Position numbers and translations under genes: made by a program. DNA of 64,000 nucleotides from Stromatinia cepivora (Eukaryota > Ascomycota > Leotiomycetes > Helotiales > Sclerotiniaceae), in the NCBI GenBank assembly GCA_014898415.1, contig RCTD01000002.1:1736001-1800000 (forward strand), in the 5' to 3' direction. The notes beneath the pieces were generated by a model. It was not told the origin of the DNA and ran no database searches. It saw only the letters and a list, made by a program, of their open reading frames with translations. Below, piece after piece: positions 23,434 to 35,457 of the stretch (within the stretch, counting starts at the first letter, position 1; each line of letters starts with the position of its first letter).

Positions 23434-24351
23434 AAGCTTTGCAAAGATGCTATTTGGATTACCGGTGATTCATTTGTGTTATCGGCTTGTATTAGAATTC
23501 GCTGGCGAGGATTGAGTCGAGAGTTACAGTACCTTTATCAATTCAGTGTTTATATCTTTTTTTGATAGACTAATGCAAAGCGAGCTGTGGTTCACAAGCA
23601 TACTTCTTGGTTCGTTTTGGAGGACTCTGCCATAAGTCAAGGTTCTAGCTTTTGCACCTCAGGCAGAAGTGGAAGTAAGAAGTTTCTAGTCACCTGATAC
23701 ACACGTGCTCCAGTGAAGTCATCCAGTATTTTTACATTGTAAGCTCTGGTACTCTACAACAGAAGTATAGAATGTATAATGTGATCTTCGATATCAGAAA
23801 TAAAATTCTGCATATATTTCCCACATTACATTCCACCATCAATTCCAATCCCTCGGAAGTCATTACCCCGATACTCAAAAACTCAAAAATCATCAAATTC
23901 CAAACCGGATAACCACGACTCATCAAAACATCCTCACCACCCAAACCCAGTCATCTATACGTATAATATACATGGACAACCGATGTATCCTTCAACGATA
24001 ACTTCCACCAAGTACCACACCCGGCAATGGCGTACATGTCCGCATCTCCCTGTTCTTTACCCCGCATTTTGCATTGGCAAGTCCCAAGACAGGTGTAGAT
24101 TATGATGATCATCCAAGGAAAAGCTCCAGAAGAGAAGAAAAAGTGTACAAGATGTACAACTGAGGGGTAGTGTAACGTCGCATGGTATCGTGGAGAAATA
24201 AGTGGATACTGGTTGTTGGTATGAATCAGTTGGGAAAATGTTAAAGATGTTGTTTACCCCAGGATTCTGGGGATTTTTATCTTCTATGAGGAATTGAGTT
24301 GCTCGTTGCTCGTTGCTCGTTCTTTGGTTTTCTGATATCGTGAAGTTAATT
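23434..24351. other. Intergenic, no gene recognised
   Basis: It holds the 3' region of the preceding gene and the promoter of the GH92 gene. TTGCTCG is repeated three times just upstream (about 24298-24320). No supported coding sequence. Confidence 0.4.
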
Positions 24352-27052
24352 ATGGGGTTTTTATCACAATGGCGGGCTCTGCTCGTGGGTTTGCCAATCC
24401 TAGTTGATAGAGGAGCTGGAAGTCAAATAGAGAGGAACTTTGATGTGTTCAAATATGTCGATCCATTTATTGGGACTGATAAAGGAGGTACGCTTGATTC
24501 TTGCAAGCTGTTGCAACCAGCTACATATTGACGTGACTGCAGGTCATGTATTTCCTGGAGCCACTTTACCCTTTGGTAAGCTCTTTTGTCTCCGAAGACC
24601 TTCATAAATTGAGCTCATCAGTTCCAAGGAATGGCAAAAGCAGTTGCAGATATAAACAATCCGGATGAAAAGCAAGGAGGCTTCGCTTCAGATAATTCTG
24701 ATATCACGGGGTTTTCTCATATGCATGATTCTGGTACGGGAGGTGTGAGTAACAGCATTCATATGAAAATTTCTTTACTGATCTATCTCAAAGTCACCAT
24801 CACTTGGAAATTTCCCATTATTTCCACAAACTGGATGTCCTGGGGACATCGTGAATAATTGTTTCTTTACCAAAACCGATCGAGCATCGAGACGAATCAA
24901 TGGAACTGCTGAGGCTCATCCGGGATATTTTGCAGTATCTCTGAACACTTCTATTCATACCGAAGCAACAGTCACAAATCATACTGCGCTGTATCGATTC
25001 ACATTCCCCTCAAACTCAACATCTAACTATTCATATCCTACCCAGCAGGCTTCCCTACCATACAGTCCTCTCATTCTAGTAGATCTAACCGATTTACCAG
25101 ATTCTCGTTCAAATGGTTCGGTCCGAGTCGATCCGGATACAGGGCGACTTTCTGGAACCGGAACTTTCAATCCTTCATTTGGAATTGGAACTTATGATTT
25201 ACATTTCTGCGCTGATTTTAAAGGTGCAGAAATTCGAGACACAGGAGTCTTCATGAATAATCGTGCCGGGAGCCAACCCAAGAATTTAAGTGTCACTCCC
25301 GATGGTGTAAACTCACCTCCTCTCCCAGCCGGAGCCTGGACACAATTCAAAGCACCCGCAAATAACCAAATCCTCGCACGAGTAGGCGTTTCATTTATTA
25401 GCATCTCAAAAGCATGCCAGAACGCCGAGACCGAGGTCCCCGATTTCGATTTTGAAAAAGTTTTGACCGCTGCAGAAGATGTGTGGAGAGAAAAACTTTC
25501 GGTAATTAGTATTGATGCTACGGGTGTTAGTGATGAACTTCAGACGGTTTTTTGGTCTGGTGCTTATAGGGCTATGATTTCACCTCAGGATTATACTGGG
25601 GAGAACCCATTGTGGGATAGTGATGAACCTTATTATGATTCTTATTATTGTATTTGGGATTCGTTTAGGAGTATCCATCCGTTGTTGACTTTGTTGGATC
25701 CCTATAGTCAGACGCAGATGGTGAGGAGCTTAATTGATATTTATCGTCATGAAGGTATGCTTCCGAGTCCGTTCCGGATATAGGGTTGTCGCTGATTTAA
25801 TATTTTTTTAGGAAAGCTTCCGGATTGTCGAATGTCGCTATGTAAAGGATTTACTCAAGGGGGCTCTAATGCAGATATCGTTCTGGCAGATTCTTATGTG
25901 AAGAATATCACACAAGATGTGGATTGGGCGACAGCTTATGAAGCAGTAGTGTCTGACGCCGAGGGTACGTCAGGCCGATATGAAAAGCCCATATCATACC
26001 ATTAACAACACATAGATGAACCAACAGATTGGTCCATCGAAGGTCGCGGCGGCCTAACCAGCTGGAAAAGTCTCGGTTACATCCCAACGGACGACTTTGA
26101 CCCCTATGGGGTAGGACCCATGACGCGATCCATCTCCCGAACCGTAGAATACGCCTACAACGATTTCTGTATTGCCTTAATAGCCCATGGACTCGGCAAA
26201 ACCGGAGACGTGGAAAAATATATCGGACGATCCGAAAATTGGAAAAATATGTACAAAGCCGATCAAACATCCTATGTTAACGGATCAACCGACGCACCCG
26301 ATTCCATTGTCGACAGCGGATTCACCGGCTTTTTACAACCCCGCTACTTAAACGGTACATTCGGCTACCAAGACCCCTCCCTCTGTTCCCCTCTCTACAA
26401 CTTCACATCCTGTTACCTCAGCCCCTCGGGCCACGAAACCTACGAAGGAAGTTCCTGGATGTACACCTTCTTCGTACCCCAAGACATGGCCTCCCTAGTA
26501 ACCACCCTCGGTGGCCCCTCAACCTTCGTATCTCGTCTCAGTTATCTCCATACATCCGGACTCCTCTACATCGGCGACGAACAAGCCTTCTTACCCGTAT
26601 TTCAATTCCACTACGCCGGACGTCCAGGCCTCTCCGCCTATTTCTCTCATTTCTACATCCCCTCCCAATTCAACGATACCCTAGCCGGAATAGCCGGAAA
26701 CGACGATTCAGGCGCCATGGGTTCATTCACTACCCTTTCCATGCTAGGGTTATGGCCCGTATCAGGACAAAACGTCTATCTAATCACACCACCCTATTTC
26801 CGCGAAATCAGCATCAGGAATGGACAAACGGGAAAAGTGGCGACGGTACGAAATATAGGGTTTGATGCTGCGTATGACAATATTTATATACAGAGTGCGA
26901 AATTGAATGGTGAGACCTGGACGAAGAATTGGGTGACGCATGAGTTTTGGTTGGAGGGCGGTTTGTTGGAGTTGGTTTTGGGGAGGAATGAAAGTGCTTG
27001 GGGGACAGGGAATCAGGATTTACCGCCGAGTGCTTCGACTAGGGTGTGGTAG
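24352..27052 (+). CDS. GH92 alpha-mannosidase
   Basis: Calcium-dependent exo-alpha-mannosidase family that trims alpha-1,2-linked and other mannose from glycans. Six exons: 24352-24487, 24543-24575, 24629-24744, 24794-25754, 25812-25964 and 26016-27052, giving 811 residues with phases that close exactly. Family landmarks in order: YVDPFIGTDKGGHVFPGATLPFG split over the first introns, GFSHMHDSGTGG, SLGNFPLFP, DEPYYDSYYCIWDSFRS, GKLPDCRMSL, NADIVLADSY, YEGSSWMYTFFVPQD, and GNDDSGAMGSF near residue 694. Residues 1-22 are hydrophobic (WRALLVGLPILV) and could be a signal peptide or anchor, so secretion is likely. Many NxS/T sequons support this. Linkage specificity cannot be read. An in-frame ATG lies 39 bp upstream, but the signal-like start at 24352 fits better. 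Confidence 0.93.
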
Positions 27053-27566
27053 GAAACATGGATGGAAGGTGGATTTGATGATGATGATGATGATGATTGT
27101 TGTTGAACGAAGGGCCGTGTATATCCAGAGGCACTACCTAGGTTCTGTTCTGTGCACAAGTTACCAGAGTGATTAAAGAAGAACGATAAAAAGGGTACTC
27201 GAATAATTTCCTTCCTCATAATTTCTCCAATTTTTATTATTGGAGTTTAGAACTAGCTACTTCACTCATCTGCAAATATGTTCTCTTATCACCAACTGAG
27301 GACTGACTTGAAAATATCTCAATCCTTTTTGTTTCCTGAGCTACAATATATATGTATATCTGACATCCATTCCCAACAAAGTCCTTTGCAATCAACTTTT
27401 CACTTTTCACGATGATATTCGGATTGTAAAGAAATGTTATCTTCCTTATACAGTCAGCGGTCAAGATATTGATACTAGCAGTGCTGCCAATTTTCAAAAA
27501 AACTATATGTGATGTGCTTTTCTACTATTATACATGGTGATATTTAGAAATATACATAATATACTT
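27053..27566. other. Gap between converging GH92 and RAD2 genes
   Basis: The 3' flanks of both genes. A GATGAT run at about 27075-27100 is the only simple repeat. No gene. Confidence 0.45.
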
Positions 27567-30500
27567 CTATATCTTTTTCCGTTTAGTGCCTTGTCCCTGG
27601 GTTTTACCAATACCTTTTCCCCTAGCCTTCCCTTTTCCAGAGCTAGAGCGCGAAGTCTTTGGTACAGATATAGCATCTTCTTCATCATCTTCACCATCTG
27701 GTTCATTCTCCTCCATTTCAACATCTGCATCTGCATCTGCATCTGCATCTGCATCTTGATCCCCATCCTCATCTTCACCCCCATCCATCTCTTCCACACT
27801 TCTCTTCGTCCCCTTTCCCTTCCCACTCCCTTTTCCACTCGCACTCACCGCTTTCTTCCTCTCCTGTGCCCCAACACTCAACTCATTCCTCTTCGCCCAC
27901 TCCCTCGCATCATCGGCAAAAGTTCCTCTATCCTTCAACGCATTTCCCCTTTTCTTCGCCTTCAATTTTCCCACCGCCTCTCTCATCCTCTTACTTCCTC
28001 CCTTTTCCCTTTCTCCGCCACCACTATTCCCCGTCCCGCCAACCCCAACACCACCCTCAAAAAACCTCGTAATGTTACTTTGAGTCCCCTCCGTCTCTCG
28101 TCGATTCATATCCCTAATAACCGGTACTAGTATCTCATCTACTCTCTCCTGACTCCAACCAACTGTACTCATTAAAAAATCTCTCAATTGTCCTAAATCT
28201 GGGACTCCCCATTGGAAAACCTCGGTTGTACTATCAACATCTGGTTTTAAATACGCTTCTGTAACTGCTGCGCTGGGGAACCCTGGAGGTAGAAAGAGTT
28301 TGGTAGCTTGTGAGCGACGGAATTTTTTGCGGAAGAGTGTTGGTTCGCTTGCGAGGGGAGGAGTAGTGAGAGGGTTTTGAACGGTGGACCACCATTCATT
28401 GAATTCTTGGAGACCGGTTCGAGAGGGGAACTCGGAAAGGATTTCTACGGCGGTGACGGGGCCGATGCCTGGTATGCCTTCTGTGTAATCTGAACCTAGT
28501 AAATGTGCAATTGAGATAAGTTGATCTCTAGAGAGAGAAAGTTCTTTTTCGAGATCGGATAAGAGATAGCATTCAACGAGTTTATTGCTATTGAATAGAT
28601 TCTTATAAACGCGTGTTCCACCGAAAAGAAAGATATCCGAATCGTCTGTAACTATACCGTCTACAAGTCCAAGGTGCACCAGTTCGGCACATTGAGCTTC
28701 TGCTTCCATTGGTGCAGTGATGTAAGGAATACCAAATAAACGAAGTAGAGCTTGACATTCCGTGATCATAATATGCGATACTTCATCCGCATCTCTACGA
28801 TCTTTTTTTTGTTGACTTCGTAAAGCTTTGAGTTCTTTTTCGTATGAATCATGGTTTTCTTTTTCGGATTTATTGTTCAGGGTACTGGCGAATCTGGCAT
28901 GTTCTTCCGCTTCGATAGCAAGTTGGGTCATGAGTTCCTCTTCTTCTGGGTCACTGAAATCGAATTCGTCTGGAATTGCTTCGGCTTCTTGGCGATCGTA
29001 TGCATCGTCAACCGGTGGTTGGAGAGGTTCTGTCGAGCCAGATGGTAAGATGGTTGTAGAATTCGCCATGTCAACATCTTCAAACACTGGCGATGGGCTT
29101 TTTCTTGTAGAAGTCGAGGGTTGAGTAGGCTCAGTTGCTTGAACATCAGGAAGATCGACATCTTCGAAGACGGGAGACGGTGATCTTGATTTCGAAGAAG
29201 TCTCTTCTATGCTCACTGACGCAGCGTTACTTGCATCTACAGTTTTCTTAGACTTAGGGACAACATCCCCATAATCGCTCTCAGACCATTCAACCGGCTC
29301 ATCAGAATCCTGTAGCAAATCAACTGTATTTTCTGCACGAGGTTCAGCCTGTAGCCGTATATCCTGAGCAATATCAGATTTTGGTGGTTCAGCTCTAACA
29401 ACATCTGCCAAATCATCCATACTTTCTTTCGCAACTTCAAACGTAGGAGCTTTATCCAAAAATTCCACATCACTATCATTAGAATCATCATCAGAATCCA
29501 CATGAATAACACCATGATCACGTTGGAAGATCCTCTCATCCTCTTCTGCTCTTTCGCGATCCTTAGCATTTAATTCTTGATCTTTCTTGCGTTGATGTTG
29601 AACCTGTGATCTGATATCTTCATTGCCAACTAGCCAAGGAGGTAATGGTTTCGCTTTCTCTTCTTCATCTTCCTTTTCAAAACCACCGGCGAGTGCCTCT
29701 TCATCCTCTTCTTGAGCATCTTCGGCTAATTTTTCTGATTGCTTCTTCTTGCCAAACAAAGATGATTTAAATTGAAGACTCTCAAACGGCAATGGGCCAT
29801 CGAAAGGATTCTTTTTATTCACAGCAATTGGTGCTGCTTGACGAACTTTTTCTGGCGCTTTTTGTGTCCTTGACTTCCTCAATGCAGCTTGGAAATCCAT
29901 ATCACTATCACTATCACTATCCGGCTTCTCGCTCTCCTCTTTCCGTTTCGGTACAGCAGCATTAGCTCTATTGTTGACCATGTGAGCAATCATTTTTCCG
30001 CTCGATTTGGTGAGAGGCCCAGCGTCTGCTACTGCTCTTTGCTCATATTCCGGCATGGGAACATCCTCAAATGGAACATCTTCCTCTTCCTCTTCTTGGC
30101 CGTGTCCTTTCTGCAGTGATAACTCAATAGCTCGATTCAGATGATCTTCCTCATCAAGTTCTTCATCTTGCCCCTGGTCTTGCTGCAATGACATGGCGAT
30201 CGCACGATTGATATCTTCATCCTCATCATCATAAGTAGCATCCATCGTACTAGGTCCCGGTTGTCCACCTGTATCATCGACAAAAAGAGAATCCGGATCT
30301 TCAGATGGTAATCTTACCGGCCGCGGGTTTGATTTTCTTCCCGAGTTTTCGTATTCCTTTCTCCTATTAGCGACTTCTCTTGCTTGAAATTCGCTGTAAG
30401 TCAAGTTCCGCCCATCATCTCTGGCTTTCGGTAATCGGTTTAAGCCCTCAACAGGAACATCCTCAAAATCATCCTCCTCCGATTCTGACACCAAATTAAC

Positions 30501-31568
30501 CTTATTTTTCCTCTGATCATAATCATCCACATCAATGGGTTTATTCCTATCACCCACCCCCTTCTCCAACGAAACCACACCTAGCGCCCAACCACCTTCA
30601 ACACCGTCATTCTTAACTAAAACATATTCTCTCCCCCTCTCCCCAGCAATCCTATTAGTCCCATTAACCCCAAACATATGCTCCTCAGAATTCATCCCAT
30701 TCAAATTCATCAATCTCTGAGTCAACTCATTCCTCTCCCTAACCCTCTCAATCTGAAATCTCGAGAAAGCCATTCGATCCGGAAACATCTCTTCCAATTG
30801 CTCCTTACTCAATCCCATCCTCAATCTACTTCTTAACCTCGCCGCATTCAAAATATTATACCGATCCCCAGCCGGCAAACTCATAAAAAACTCCCCATTA
30901 AAATCTATCTTGCTGAAATCATATAAATTGACATCTTCCCCATTATGAAATTGTCTCGCATATTCTTCCAATTCCTCCGCACTCATGATCCTCGGATCTT
31001 CCGGCCTTCCCATCCCTTCTATCCCATTTGTAAGTTCGGGTAAATGATATGCATCCTTCTTGTAGAATTTTCGGCTCGTTTGTCGTTCTTGTGCCGACAT
31101 TCCTATCTCATCCACATACGCCAATTGTTCTTCCGGCACCACTTCTTCTTCCTCGATCGTAGGTCTATTTCTCCCTTCCCTCTCTCTCCTCTTCCTCTCG
31201 CTATCTTCCTCCTCCGCTCTCCTCTTCATCTGTACCCCCAATAATCTCCCCGCCGTCCTAACAGCATCTTCTCTCCTCCCTTCTCTCCTTCTTCTCCTAC
31301 CCAGAACCGTTTGACGTTTTAATATCGGTGCGCCACCATCGAATACAAAAACTGGTTTAATCCCATGAAACAATAATTTGCATATCCTTCTAAAGAATCC
31401 TACAATATGTGAATTTCGAAGGGCGTTTCCTTCTTTATCGCGGACGGCTTTAAGGAATTGATAGATCCAGATTGATGCGTCGACGGCGAGACGTTTGCGA
31501 TTTAGAGCTGGGAGGGGGGTAGGACGAGCGCAGGGTTGGACAATGGTCCAGAGACCGGTGACACCCAT
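27567..31568 (-). CDS. RAD2: RAD2/XPG-type DNA repair endonuclease
   Basis: Structure-specific nuclease that makes the 3' incision in nucleotide excision repair; nuclear. Intronless, 1333 residues, slightly longer than yeast Rad2. The N-domain begins MGVTGLWTIVQPC with LAVDASIWIYQFL and VFVFDGGAP near 70-80. Next comes a long acidic spacer (about 100-920) with UIM-like EDINRAIAMSLQQ and HLNRAIELSLQK stretches. The I-domain starts near 933: APMEAEAQCAE (Glu954, Glu956), TDDSDIFLFG (Asp974, 975, 977) and LLGSDYTEGIPGIGP (Asp1026), then the helix-hairpin-helix. These are the metal-binding acids, all present. A PIP box QSNITRFF lies near 1162-1169 for PCNA. The tail is low-complexity: basic, then an Asp-Ala run, then GKGKARGKG basic repeats resembling an NLS. 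Transcribed divergently from NAA38. Confidence 0.97.
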   Translation of the reverse strand: MGVTGLWTIVQPCARPTPLPALNRKRLAVDASIWIYQFLKAVRDKEGNALRNSHIVGFFRRICKLLFHGIKPVFVFDGGAPILKRQTVLGRRRRREGRREDAVRTAGRLLGVQMKRRAEEEDSERKRREREGRNRPTIEEEEVVPEEQLAYVDEIGMSAQERQTSRKFYKKDAYHLPELTNGIEGMGRPEDPRIMSAEELEEYARQFHNGEDVNLYDFSKIDFNGEFFMSLPAGDRYNILNAARLRSRLRMGLSKEQLEEMFPDRMAFSRFQIERVRERNELTQRLMNLNGMNSEEHMFGVNGTNRIAGERGREYVLVKNDGVEGGWALGVVSLEKGVGDRNKPIDVDDYDQRKNKVNLVSESEEDDFEDVPVEGLNRLPKARDDGRNLTYSEFQAREVANRRKEYENSGRKSNPRPVRLPSEDPDSLFVDDTGGQPGPSTMDATYDDEDEDINRAIAMSLQQDQGQDEELDEEDHLNRAIELSLQKGHGQEEEEEDVPFEDVPMPEYEQRAVADAGPLTKSSGKMIAHMVNNRANAAVPKRKEESEKPDSDSDSDMDFQAALRKSRTQKAPEKVRQAAPIAVNKKNPFDGPLPFESLQFKSSLFGKKKQSEKLAEDAQEEDEEALAGGFEKEDEEEKAKPLPPWLVGNEDIRSQVQHQRKKDQELNAKDRERAEEDERIFQRDHGVIHVDSDDDSNDSDVEFLDKAPTFEVAKESMDDLADVVRAEPPKSDIAQDIRLQAEPRAENTVDLLQDSDEPVEWSESDYGDVVPKSKKTVDASNAASVSIEETSSKSRSPSPVFEDVDLPDVQATEPTQPSTSTRKSPSPVFEDVDMANSTTILPSGSTEPLQPPVDDAYDRQEAEAIPDEFDFSDPEEEELMTQLAIEAEEHARFASTLNNKSEKENHDSYEKELKALRSQQKKDRRDADEVSHIMITECQALLRLFGIPYITAPMEAEAQCAELVHLGLVDGIVTDDSDIFLFGGTRVYKNLFNSNKLVECYLLSDLEKELSLSRDQLISIAHLLGSDYTEGIPGIGPVTAVEILSEFPSRTGLQEFNEWWSTVQNPLTTPPLASEPTLFRKKFRRSQATKLFLPPGFPSAAVTEAYLKPDVDSTTEVFQWGVPDLGQLRDFLMSTVGWSQERVDEILVPVIRDMNRRETEGTQSNITRFFEGGVGVGGTGNSGGGEREKGGSKRMREAVGKLKAKKRGNALKDRGTFADDAREWAKRNELSVGAQERKKAVSASGKGSGKGKGTKRSVEEMDGGEDEDGDQDADADADADADVEMEENEPDGEDDEEDAISVPKTSRSSSGKGKARGKGIGKTQGQGTKRKKI

Positions 31569-32046
31569 GGTGAGAGTGTTGTGTTTTTATATTTTGTCGA
31601 TAGATTGGGTTGAATATTATGATTCGCAGATCAGTAAGTTCCTGCCGGTAAAACTAGACGATGGCGAGAAACAGGTTAGCAATAGAATCCAAAGTGAATG
31701 AAACTCTTAACTCTTAGCTACTCCTGTATGTGATTTCGCTTTTCGAATACTTATCCCATCTCTCAATTCTCATCAAAATTTCAATCAGTACTCTCGTCTC
31801 TTCAACCCAGATATTTAAACAACAAACTTCACAAACTTCACAAACTTCACAAACTTCACAAATCTCACATCCCACATCTCACTTCTGCCTTCTTCCCAGT
31901 CCAAAACCGCGTAATGACGCATATCGGCCACGAATCCACGTGATCTCTTATCTTATCGCTGATTACCCTCATTCAATATATTTTCCCCTCCTCATTTCCC
32001 AACCCCCAATCCCAAATCTCCCCTCCATACAAACTCACGCACAATC
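31569..32046. promoter_or_regulatory. Shared divergent promoter of RAD2 and NAA38
   Basis: 478 bp between two start codons facing away from each other. It carries a CACGTG E-box-type site at 31937-31942 and a 9-bp tandem (AAACTTCAC, about four to five copies, about 31822-31862). Pyrimidine-rich tracts precede the NAA38 start. Confidence 0.5.
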
Positions 32047-32774
32047 ATGACTTCACTCGCCCCCGCCTCTTCCTTCAACTCCTCTCCCGAAAGCCAAGAA
32101 TCTCCAGCCCACCAACAAGCACGTACCTACCTACACAGTCTCCTATCCAAAACCCTTCTCATCCATACAACCGACAATCGTATGTTCCGGGGGTCATTTA
32201 AGTGTACCGATTCTGTTTGTTTACCTATTTCTCCTTCTCTACTCTTATTCCTTTTCTCTCCTTGCGCTTCTTGACAAGTTCTCTGAATGCGCGGGGAAAA
32301 ATTCTCGAGCTGCGCATATATATCTATTGTTACTTGTTACTTTGATCGTATCGTATCATATTATCTAAAAAGGAAGGGAAAAACTAATAAAAATAAACCA
32401 CAAAATAGGACCTCAACATAATCCTCTCGGAAACCTACGAATATCGCATTCCACCTTCTCCTCCAACCTCAACCCCAATCCCACAACCTCCCTCCTCAAC
32501 TTCCACCTCCTCCTCCACATCTTCCACATCTTCCACACCCCCCCAACCACCCTCCGCACCTATCCTAAACATAACACCGCGCTGGCTAGGTCTCGTCGTC
32601 GTGCCCGGAAAACACATCATACGAATCGAGCTTGAAGAATTCGAGAGTCAGGTGCGAGGACGGAAAACTACCACTGCCACCACCGCTGCCACCACTTCAG
32701 ATCCATTAGCCAAGGTTAAGGCCCCGGAACAAGATCTTCTGATCAAAGGAAAAGGAAAAGAAATTTTTATTTGA
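32047..32774 (+). CDS. NAA38: LSM-domain protein, NatC auxiliary subunit NAA38/LSMD1-like
   Basis: Two exons, 32047-32214 and 32409-32774, giving 177 residues. The intron of 194 bp begins GTTTGT and ends AATAG. The Sm fold is visible: ARTYLHSLLSKTLLIHTTDNRMFRGSFKCTD (strands 1-3), DLNIILSETYEY (strand 4), and WLGLVVVPGKHIIRIEL (Sm2 motif with strand 5). Between the halves is a Pro/Ser/Thr insertion of about 40 residues. The GLVVVPG form of the Sm2 motif and the RTYLHSLL start fit the LSMD1/NAA38 (yeast Mak31) branch, a small subunit of the NatC N-terminal acetyltransferase, rather than spliceosomal LSm proteins. The tail is Lys/Thr-rich. It would act with NAA30 and NAA35 in the cytosol; neither is in the window. 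Confidence 0.85.
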
Positions 32775-33907
32775 GAAGAGGCATTATAAGAATGGTATAC
32801 ATGAAGGGATATATGGATATATGGATTTATAAATCTATAAACCTATAAACAAGACCCAGCCCCGGAGGTCCCCTCATCTCACCTCATCCAAGCGATACAA
32901 ACACCATCAGATCATGCAAACGCATCTAACCACCTTCACGACTACAAACCACCTATCAAGCATAACCAGAATATTCACAACTCTACTTGATGAATTAAAA
33001 AGCAATATCGGAATAAGGAAAAATGAAGAGGAAGGAAATGTAGGCGGGCGAGGGTGGGCGTGGGCAAACGTGGGCAAGCGGCAAACGAAGAAAGAAACTA
33101 AGAAAAGGAATCAGAGTGAAGGTGGGATTAAGATGCCTACCCAGAGCCGGATACATTGAAGGGCGTCTATCAACAAAGGAGAGATCAGTATTATGCAATC
33201 AGTTACCAAGGGGTGAAGTGAAAACAATACTCACTCACAAAACTAAAGCCCAAATCTCCATCATCCAGAGACTTAGAGACTTAGAATTCGAGGAATGATC
33301 CGAAGGAACAGTTCAAAGCCTACTTTTTGCACGTTGCGTTGCATACCTACAAAATACCGGTATTCCACATTTATTCATCCTTATGTATATATGCATTTAA
33401 ATAGCTACCTCAAGAAAGACTTTATATAAAACGAAACACATAGTACAAATCAGAAACAAATATAAATCAAAAGTCAAAAAAAGAACATTCATTAAAAACT
33501 ACAAATACAAAAGCGAAGGACCCCAAAGAAGTGTTCCTTTTCCCTTCCCTTTCCCTTTCCCTTCCAACTACCCCCTTAAACCTTGAAACCCCCCATTTAC
33601 CCTTTCCCCCCTTCCCATATTTCATATCCTCATATATCATATATGATCAATTACCACCACATACCATTCCAACATTATCATGATTTATGAGAGGAAAGAG
33701 AAAAAGCATCGATCCATTCCGTGCAGTCATAAGCATACCTAGTTTCAAGACGTGAAAAGAAAAAAAGATCTTGGGAATATGCTCGAGGCCCACCAGTCCA
33801 GTTCCATTGTTTCCTACATTGACACTTATTGAATCCCCTACCATCCTTTAACACCACTAGCTGATTAATAATCTTCTCATTCTTGATATCAGATGGGATT
33901 TCGACCA
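32775..33907. other. Gap between converging NAA38 and PIL1 genes
   Basis: No gene recognised in 1.1 kb. A CCCTTTCCC-type pyrimidine tract (about 33535-33570) and AT-rich stretches lie in the PIL1 3' flank. Short open frames here lack any domain. Confidence 0.45.
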
Positions 33908-35457
33908 TTATGCGAGTTCTTCTTGACGACCTCTTTGTTCGCCGTTGGTGACGCTACCTTGATGGGAGTGAGCAATTTCTTCCTCCTCTTCCTCATCTTC
34001 GTATTCGTCTCCACCCTTGTGAGCGGCAGCTGGAACCCAGAGACCGGACTCGTTATCGTTCAAAGGTTGATCTTGACCAGTGAGGTCATGACCTTGAGCG
34101 TTACGTTGAATGTTGTTGCGTCTGCGTTGAGACAAAGTGCGAGCCCGGGTAGAGAGATTGGCAGAGACGGCAGCATTGGAGTTGACCCAGTTGGTGAGAG
34201 AATCTTCACAATCCTGAATGATGGCCTTGCTAGCTTCATATCCATCATATGCTTGACGAGTTTCACCTGGAGTGACAGGAGTGTCATCAACAAGTTCCAA
34301 AAGATGCTTTCCGTAACCAGCAATGATAGCGACCTTTTCGCAATGCTCACGGAGAGCATCGAATTGGTAGGTGTAAGCAGCCTTGAGCTTCTCACGGGTA
34401 ATGTTGGAAAGCTGAGCTTCAGCGACCAAGGATTCGGCCTCAGCACGAACAAGTTCTTGCTCAAGAACGACGATTCTTGGGGAGTCTGGCTCCTTGTATT
34501 TAAGTTGAGCAATCTGGTCAGTAATCTTTTGCTTACGATCTCTGCTGGGTTGAACGGAAGCCTCGATGTTTCTGATGCTCTTGATGGTAACACGATATTG
34601 GTCATAACGATCAACATATTGGTCCTCGAGTTCACCAATCTCGTAGAGTAACACACCAAGCTTGTCAGTAACATCTGACACATCTTCGTCGCATCCTTCT
34701 CCCCAGATGGAAAGTTGTTGCTATTATATGATGTTAGACTATAGTTTTATATTATGTTTTGTAAAAGAATTTACTTACTGCTACCTCCATTCTCTCTCTT
34801 CCGACAAGTTCCATACTGCGCATAACATTCTTCTCCATCTTTACGAGTTGACCAAGTTTTTTAGATAGCTCTGGGCCCCTGGTATTGAGCGCAGAGTGTG
34901 TCTTAAGTCGCATAGCATGGCCTGAATTAATGATTGTTAGCAAGTCATCCTCTTCAATACTAAGGCAAAGGAGATAATTGTATTAGGTCTTGCAACAAGA
35001 AATCAAGCAACAATTCACGCGAGCCATAGATATCATGACAACCGACACATGCAACCATCTCCCGTATAGCCTAAAGATTCTGTTGAACGAATAAATATAT
35101 CCAGATTGACCATACAGGGGGACTTGGTGCCCCGCCCTCCATTTGCGCATCCCATTGCCCGTTCACAGAAACTTCCGTATACCCCACATCCATCATGTAG
35201 AAATTATCATAGACGTCATAGAAATGTACTGACCGATACCGCCTCTGCCGAAGATCCTTCCAGATTTTGTGCTCGAAGGTGGCGGAGGAGGATTCTGAAG
35301 TTGCGAGGCCTATGAAGAAGAAGAAGAAAGAAAGACTCGTCAGTAAGATGTCCATTTCAATACTGCGACAAGATTGTGCCTGCCATCACCCCTCGAGCTG
35401 CATTGTAGAACTTACAGTTGGAGCCCGCGATTGCCTCATAGAGTATGTGCGATGCAT
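33908..35457 (-). CDS. PIL1: Eisosome core protein Pil1/Lsp1 (BAR domain)
   Basis: Main structural component of eisosomes, the membrane furrows beneath the fungal plasma membrane. It forms curved BAR-domain filaments binding PI(4,5)P2. Four exons: 35457-35416, 35309-35234, 34921-34779 and 34720-33908, giving 357 residues with exact phases. The first exon encodes only 14 residues ([14 protein letters not shown]), matching the conserved Pil1 N-terminus. Then come [37 protein letters not shown] and the long helical BAR region ([40 protein letters not shown]). The acidic tail ([14 protein letters not shown]) is typical. Segment [19 protein letters not shown] differs from the usual HAFRRSAAG..GPEL and may mark an Lsp1-like paralogue. 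Phosphorylation by Pkh-type kinases is known for the family and not visible here. Confidence 0.95.

Noticed and set aside
33893..34651. 252-codon plus-strand open frame opposite PIL1
   Set aside because: Shadow of the PIL1 coding exon, which matches Pil1 over its full length.
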